A stretch of 64,000 bases of DNA, taken from Amoebidium appalachense. Its lineage: Eukaryota; Ichthyosporea. Shown one piece after another: positions 58,415 through 64,000 of the stretch (the stretch's first letter is position 1; each line of letters starts with the position of its first letter). The stretch is taken from the NCBI GenBank assembly GCA_963693365.1, contig CAVNZM010000001.1, positions 1,426,001-1,490,000 on the forward strand, given 5' to 3'. The notes under the pieces are model-generated. The model saw only the letters and a program-made list of their open reading frames with translations, was not told where the DNA came from and ran no database searches. Made by a program: the position numbers and the translations under genes.

Positions 58415-59725
58415 TCGCTGCTCGAACACGCCCAAAATGGCTGTCTGTCGGACCCCCCCGGCCTGCCCCTCTACTACGAGACCACTGCCGACGCAGATGG
58501 GCTCATGCGCTACCGCTGCATCCGGGGCACCAACGAGGTGGAGGGGGCAGTGCACAACCCCCTGGCCACCCACTTTGGGGCCACACGCATGTCGCTGCGC
58601 CTGCTGGACGCCACCATGTCCAATAGGCGCCACCGCCACAACCTGCGTGCACACTACCGCAACCGCCTGGGCCAGGCATCGGGCCCCCCCACTACAGCCC
58701 CTGGATTGTTGACGACATGGAGGCACTGGCGCTGATGCTGTACGGCCATCACCTCGACCCCCAGTGGGTACCCGTAGGCTGCTACAAGCTACCGGAGGAG
58801 TACTTCAACTTTGCCCCGCTCTCCTGTGTGGCCAATGCCCCGGCGCAGGAGCCAGTTGCGGTGCCCGCACCCCCACCTCCGTCTGATAACAACGAGCCTG
58901 CAGCCAATGGCGTGATGGGCGGGCCAGAGGACTGTGAGGTCGAGGGGGGTGACGGTGCTGCCATGCGGGGGGGCAACCAGGTGGCGCGTGGTGCACCACA
59001 GCCGGACCCTGCACTGAGGGGCGACTACAAGATCCTGGCGCAGAAGCAACATGTGGCCATCCCCTTCCTTCCGGTGCTTACCCCTCAGGAGCGCAAGCTA
59101 TTCAGCACGCTGCTCCTGGGCACCTACAAGGCACATGCAAAGCCCAACGGCCAGCTGTTCGAGGCTTTGGCCCAAGACTTCAACAAGGCTGCCTCTGTGG
59201 CTGGGGGAATCTACATGAAGGATGCGGCCTACATCAAGAAGCATTTCGACAAGTGGAAGACCTGGCAGACGGCACATGCACAAAGCTCCACACACGAGGG
59301 CCTGGCAGATCACCGCAAGCGTATGCGCGAGGAGAGGGCAGACGCTGTGCCAGCAACCATACGGCCTGCCCCCCTGCCACCCCTCCCTGTTCCAGACGGT
59401 GTCGATGCAGGGGCGCAGCGTGAGCGGCCCTTGCCCATGCGTGTGGGCAAGAAGCATCGCAACATTGGCCCTGAGGGGCCCCTGCAGATGGATTTGCCGG
59501 TGCCCCCTCCTATGCAGCCACCCCAGAGAGCCCCCAAGACCTGCAAGACGTGTGGCCGCCAGGGCAAGGGCTGCCCCGGCTCCAATCGGGCCAAGAGCTG
59601 CCCACGTTGGGTTGCAGCCAATCAGGATGCCATGCCACCAGCACCCGCGCTTGACATGCAGCAGGGCCATGTGCCGCACATGCCCCCTGCACCCCATCCA
59701 GGCCCGCACCACCCACATGGCTGGC
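58415..59725 (+). CDS. Last visible exon of the exonuclease gene, one frameshift, cut by copia copy 2
   Basis: SLLEHAQNGCLSDPPGLPLYY and RGTNEVEGAVH in one frame. After a C7 run at 58684-58690 it continues in another frame (YSPWIVDDMEALALMLYG, then GDYKILAQKQHVAIPFLPVL and IYMKDAAYIKKHFDKW) to a Cys cluster (59542-59603). Copia copy 2 starts at 59726 before a native stop. Confidence 0.6.
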
Positions 59726-60434
59726 TGTCATCTTCACTTAATTCTCAGCAAGACTTAGAAGTTGAGTTTGGTATTTATTTATTAGTTGTTGTAGTTTGTT
59801 TCCTTTTCCTTTCTTCATTTCTTTCTTTCTTTTCCGTTTCCGTGTACACGACATCTTAGATCTGTGTACGTATCGACATACTTAGCTCGCGCACACGTAT
59901 TGTCGTTTGCGTCAAAATCTATATATGTCATCCAATCATATCTCGTTTGTATTTTCCCAAATATAGTAACTTACATTCCTTTCTCATTCCTTTCCCACGA
60001 CGTAGCATTGTGCTATGTTCTTCAACTATTAGAAAAAAATTATATTTAGACGTGTTATGATAAGAACATGTATAAATATATGTTATGAATTAATAGTTAC
60101 ATAAGTGGTTTCATTTTATTAAATGTTTCCGTGCTTTTATTAGAAGTTTCTTTCATTAGAGGATTGAGTTTTATATTCTAAATGTCGACAGACATTTTAT
60201 TCGATATATTTTACACTCATAGTTTTCATTCTTTTGATTGGTTTATCGTTTCACATTCCCAAGTATAAAAGGGACCTCATCTTGAAATAAATCACAAGCA
60301 GTCGTATTCACTTCCTATGGTTCCAGAAATCGTTCCTCCTCTCCGGTTGTGTTTTTCCCGTGTGTCTTTGTGTTGTGTTTTACATAACACCCATCTGTGC
60401 TCTCTGCTTCTCCGTTTACCCACACAAAATAACA
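59726..60434 (+). repeat. 5' LTR of copia copy 2
   Basis: 709 bp, TGTCATCTTCAC to CAAAATAACA. Confidence 0.93.
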
Positions 60435-60510
60435 GGTTTACGGCCCCTTTGCACGCTAACACACAATCTCGCTACAACCGCGAAAATCTCTCAGTCTTAC
60501 TGCTTCAATC

Positions 60511-63500
60511 ATGACTGACAAACCGTCGTATATCAACCTTCCAATATGGAATCCGTCCGAGAAACGAGACGAGAAACGTCTTAATTATTTCGAGTGGGAG
60601 CCACTCATTCACCGGTTCATTAGAACCACCATTGCCGAGAAATTCGTTGACGCTATCAAGAGGCCACAGTGGGTTGACGGCGCTGAAGCCAACCAGTGGC
60701 TAGGCTACACCACCAAGGACTCCTACAAGAAAGCTTCCGACGTCCTCGACCAGATCCTCAACCAGTCCGTCCACCCGACCGAGCTCTACGACTCCGGCCG
60801 GATGCAAGACGGTGTCCACGGTGGTGAAGTCTTCCACAACCTACGTATGGCGTATGTAGCAGAGAAGGAGGCCCGAGTCACCCAGATTCAAGTCACCTTC
60901 GAGGAGCTTGAACTACGAGACTACCCCAACGTCACAGCATACCTCACCCGTCTCCAACGTCTGGCTACGACACTTGCCTGCCTCGACGAACCCGTCCAGC
61001 ACAAGGATGTCGTACGTAAGTTCTTCCTCCACATCCGGAAGAACACAGCCCTGGTCTGCCCCGACATTGAACGTCTCTGCTCCGACTACTGGATGAACAA
61101 CAAGGCCTACCCGTCCTTCAACATGCTCATCAGTGACATCCGAGGAGCTGAAATCCGTGCCGGCCTCATCGACGCAGGCACAGGTGCAACCGTCAACAAC
61201 CGTCCCCTCCGTGCACTCCAGAGCAGAGTGCTTCCCCCCGGTGACCTCCGTAACCGTATTCCTCGACGTGAGCATACACCTCACCGTTCCCCGTCCCGTT
61301 CCCGTGATCCTCGTCCTCCCTCCAAGTCACCCGGCCCCCGTTCAACTTCCCCTTACCACCGTGGTAACAGGGACAACCGTAACCGACAGCACAACACCAA
61401 CAGTGTGAAGTGTTCCTACTGCCATGAGCCCCACCACATCACAGCATGCCCGGAGCCTGGCTGCACAGTTGCTCGTCGTGCCAAGCAGGAGAAAGGTGAC
61501 AAGAGTGTGAAATTTGCACTCATCTCCTCCACCGGCACACCTGACAGTAACGACCCCGTCTGGGACAGTGCTTGTAATGCACACATCTGCCCCATCAAGG
61601 AGTATTTCTCCTCCCTTACCCCGTGTCCTCCCACCCCCATTCACGGCCTCGGCACAGTCAATGCCAAACAACGTGGCATCATCAACATGACACTGCACTA
61701 CAACGGCCACCCAACACCGTGCAGCATCAATGCTTACTACGTACCCGAGGCACCGTCTTTCCTCGTGTCTACCTCCATGGCATCAGCTGCCGGCCTCCTA
61801 GGTCATTGTGACGATACAGACAACCACCCGTCGTTCCTCTACAGCCGTAATGGTGACATTATTACAGATCTCACCCCCCTCGACGGTCTCTACTACATCA
61901 CTGACTATGTGATTGAGACTCCTAAACACCCGGGGGTCCAAGCCTACACAGCAAGGACTCAACCACCCGACGACCTCACCCTTTGGCACAACCGTCTCGG
62001 CCACCGTGCCCTCTCCACCGTCACCAGGATGGCCAAGGATGAGCTTGTCATCGGCATGCCCCCCTCCCTCAAGTCACCCGACAACAGTGACTGCTTCGGC
62101 TGCATGTCTGGCAAGACCACCAAGGCCCCCTTTCCCGGCACCCGTTCCAAGTTCACCATTCCCGGTGCTAAGTGGCACCTGGACTTCTTCGAAGCTCCCT
62201 GTGCTTCCTACGGAGGCTACAAGGTTGCTCTGGTGTGTGTTTGTGATGCCACCGGTTACACCACCGTGTTCCCCCTTTACAACCGTGGTGAAACCCTCAG
62301 CCACATTCAGTCTCTCGTTGAAACCATCGAACGTCAGACACCTGAGATCGTCACCCATCTTCGGTTTGACTCCGGCTCTGAGTTCACCTCCAAGGACACC
62401 GAGGCCTACTGCAAGCAGAAAGGCATCATCATGGAGTTTGCCCCCGTCGACACACCACAACACAATGGTGTTGTTGAACGGAAGATGAGAGAACTGCAAG
62501 AGACAGTCCGTTGCTTCCTCCATGCCGACAAGGACCAACCTCTCTCTCCCAAGTTGTGGGTTGCTGCTCTCAAGCATACAAGCTACATCATCAACGTCAC
62601 ACCGTCATCTGCTGCCAACGGCAACACTCCCTTCGAGGCCTTCCACGGCTTCAAACCCGACGTCTCCCAGCTCCACGTGTTCGGCTCCCCTGCCTATGTC
62701 CATGTTCCCCGGTCAAAGAGGAACAAGCTGGCATCAACCGTCAGAGTCGGCACCTACGTCGGCTGGGACCTACCCTCCAAGGCACACAAGATCCTCGACC
62801 TTGCCAGCAACCAAATCAAGATCTGCCGTGATGTGATCTTCGACGAGTCGAAATTCACGGGCAGCACCAATCAGGTCTCCGTTCCCCCCAAACCCGATCT
62901 GCCGACATTAGACCCCCCCTCCGACGACGACGATGAAACTCCGTCTGTGGTCATCTCCCAACCGTCCTGGCACAACCAACCAGCCCCGGTTGAACCCGTG
63001 CCTCCTCCGAGCCCCCCCCCCCACTGGCCAACAACCCTTGCTGCCGGCCCCCCCCGTTGCTGTGCATCAACCCGGCTACATGACTCCGGTTCGTCCTGGG
63101 TCCCCCACCTTCCACTCGGCCACGAGCAGCCCTGTGGACACCGATGCCCCCCTCACCACCGGTCCTATTCCTGGCTTCCATGCCCCTATCCCGGCCTCCA
63201 CCACCTACCCGGCCACCACCCCCCTCAAGGACCCCCCCAAGCCCAACCTTCGTCGGTCTACACGTCTCACCAAGACTCCAACGGCACTGGTCAGCATCGT
63301 AGCACCGACCATCAACATTGACCAGCTCCCCAAGGGCATTCAAAAGCTTTGCAACGGTCCCAACGGTGATGCCGTCATAGCTGCCCTCACCTCCGAGTAC
63401 CAAGCCTTCATCACCAAGGATGTCTTCACCATTGTTGATCCCCCCCCTGGTGCCAACATCATCAAGTTCAAGTGGATTGTGACTGAGAAAGTCCTCAACT

Positions 63501-64000
63501 CAGCCGGTGACACCAAGATCAAAGCTCGTGGTGTTGCAAAGGGCTTCACTCAAGTCTACGGTGTTGACTACGGTGACACCTCTTCCCCCGTGGTGATGTC
63601 CTCCTCCGTCCGTGCCCTCCTTGCCATCGGTGTGGACGGCAACCATGAGATTCATCAACTCGACGTCTCAACTGCCTTCCTCAACAGTCCTCTTCAAGAA
63701 GACATCTACATTGAGCCACCACCTGGCTTCATCACCCCCGGCAACGAACACAAGGTCTGGAAACTTAAGAAGGCACTCTACGGGCTCAAGCAAGCATCAC
63801 TGGCCTGGTATGAGTACTTCGACAAGGTCCTCCTTGCTCACGGTCTCGAACGTCTCCGTTCAGATCCATGTGTCTACATCAAGACCTTCCCCAACGGTGA
63901 CATCATCCTCACTGGCAACTATGTGGACGACGTCATCATCATCTGCACGGCCAACTCCTCCCACACCAAGGATCTAGTAGACCACATCATGAAGTCAGCT
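60511..64000 (+). CDS. Copia Gag-Pol polyprotein, copy 2, 3' end outside the window
   Basis: Gag, knuckle CSYCHEPHHITAC and protease-like DSACNAH as in copy 1. Then the complete integrase: LTLWHNRLGHRAL..DCFGCMSGK (HHCC zinc site), WHLDFFEAP, HLRFDSGSEFTS and QHNGVVERKMREL (D, D, E), followed by the C-terminal domain to RDVIFDESKF. The acidic linker ends in an 11-C run (63012-63022), which again shifts frame, so the first frame stops at 63321 with unrelated residues. The RT frame continues (QLDVSTAFLNSPL, NYVDDVII) to the edge. With 10 C both copies would read through, so the break is only in the homopolymer. Confidence 0.88.

Larger units (their letters stand above)
49819..59725 (+). pseudogene. 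Transposase-like gene with an embedded WRN-type 3'-5' exonuclease, broken by two copia insertions
   Basis: Exons: about 49819 (earlier acceptor possible at 49790) to 50642; 51069-51697; 57391-57402 (rest of the same exon beyond the copia); 57819-58025; 58415-59725. Frames join at all introns. The order is: YTDRCCQDR (49922) with FPTL, resembling the middle Asp of a DDE transposase; a DEDDy exonuclease with VVGLDCEWV (D50162, E50168), GKQIGTDSAHLNKDYG and YAALDAY (Exo III Tyr/Asp, 50573-50587); FMERIRRVIPDP; SLLEHAQNGCLSDPP and RGTNEVEGAVH (58523), resembling the Glu region; and a C-terminal Cys cluster CKTCGRQGKGC. From memory, large eukaryotic proteins combine these parts in the same order; function unknown. 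Besides the insertions there is a frame change at a 7-C run (58684-58690). The upstream start is not found. Confidence 0.7.
59726..64000 (+). mobile_element. Copia element, copy 2, runs off the window
   Basis: LTR 59726-60434 (709 bp, differs from copy 1 by a few bases, for example AGAAAAAAAT near 60031), PBS region GGTTTACGGCCCC from 60435, polyprotein from 60511. The five bases before it are CTGGC; the partner duplication is outside. The integrase region deleted from copy 1 is present here. Confidence 0.92.

Overview
This is a transposon-dominated stretch of a eukaryotic nuclear genome. The evidence is spliced genes with GT..AG introns, Ty1/copia-type LTR elements, tyrosine-recombinase (DIRS/Ngaro-like) elements, an APE-type LINE, (CA)n and (GA)n microsatellites, and long poly(G)/poly(C) tracts. 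There is no prokaryotic gene organisation. The sequence alone does not fix the species; an alga or another protist is my best guess. A run of exactly 500 N (9327-9826) marks a scaffold gap.

Layout. 1-3848: an LTR (family A) and a decayed DIRS/Ngaro-like element on the minus strand, carrying a solo LTR of a tiny tRNA-bearing element. 3849-8713: an LTR of family B split by a complete gag-only LTR element (E, TSD CTCTA), which itself carries a complete 659-bp TRIM whose LTRs contain a tRNA-like gene. 8714-15320: scrambled copia fragments in both orientations, one hit by a second complete TRIM. 15321-18967: a complete RT-less LTR element (C, TSD AATAT). 20047-22999: an unrecognised spliced gene with a solo LTR A in intron 2. 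23330-24742: a CA-type microsatellite. 26189-30402: a LINE. 31729-33111: a small ORF and a sugar-transferase gene, the clearest ordinary cellular gene. 35301-38952: an LTR A split by a second DIRS-like copy showing terminal B-A-B repeats. 38953-44701: copia fragments with solo LTRs. 45348-49585: a complete non-autonomous copia element (TSD GAAAG). 49819-59725: a multi-exon gene combining transposase-like segments with a WRN-type 3'-5' exonuclease domain, broken by a complete copia (51698-57385, TSD ATTAC) and by a second copy starting at 59726 that runs off the window.

How the parts relate. LTR families A, B, C and D share TG..(C)A-type ends, 5-bp target duplications and a polypurine tract of the form GAGTGGGGA or AAGTGGGGA. 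The simplest reading is one copia-type machinery that also moves several non-autonomous passengers: C, A-NA, the TRIM family D, and an integrase-deleted copia. The most unusual item is the TRIM family: LTRs of about 289 bp with a 73-nt tRNA-like gene (A box, B box, oligo-T stop), an 81-bp interior consisting of little more than PBS and PPT, and three independent insertions in this window, each with its own 5-bp TSD.
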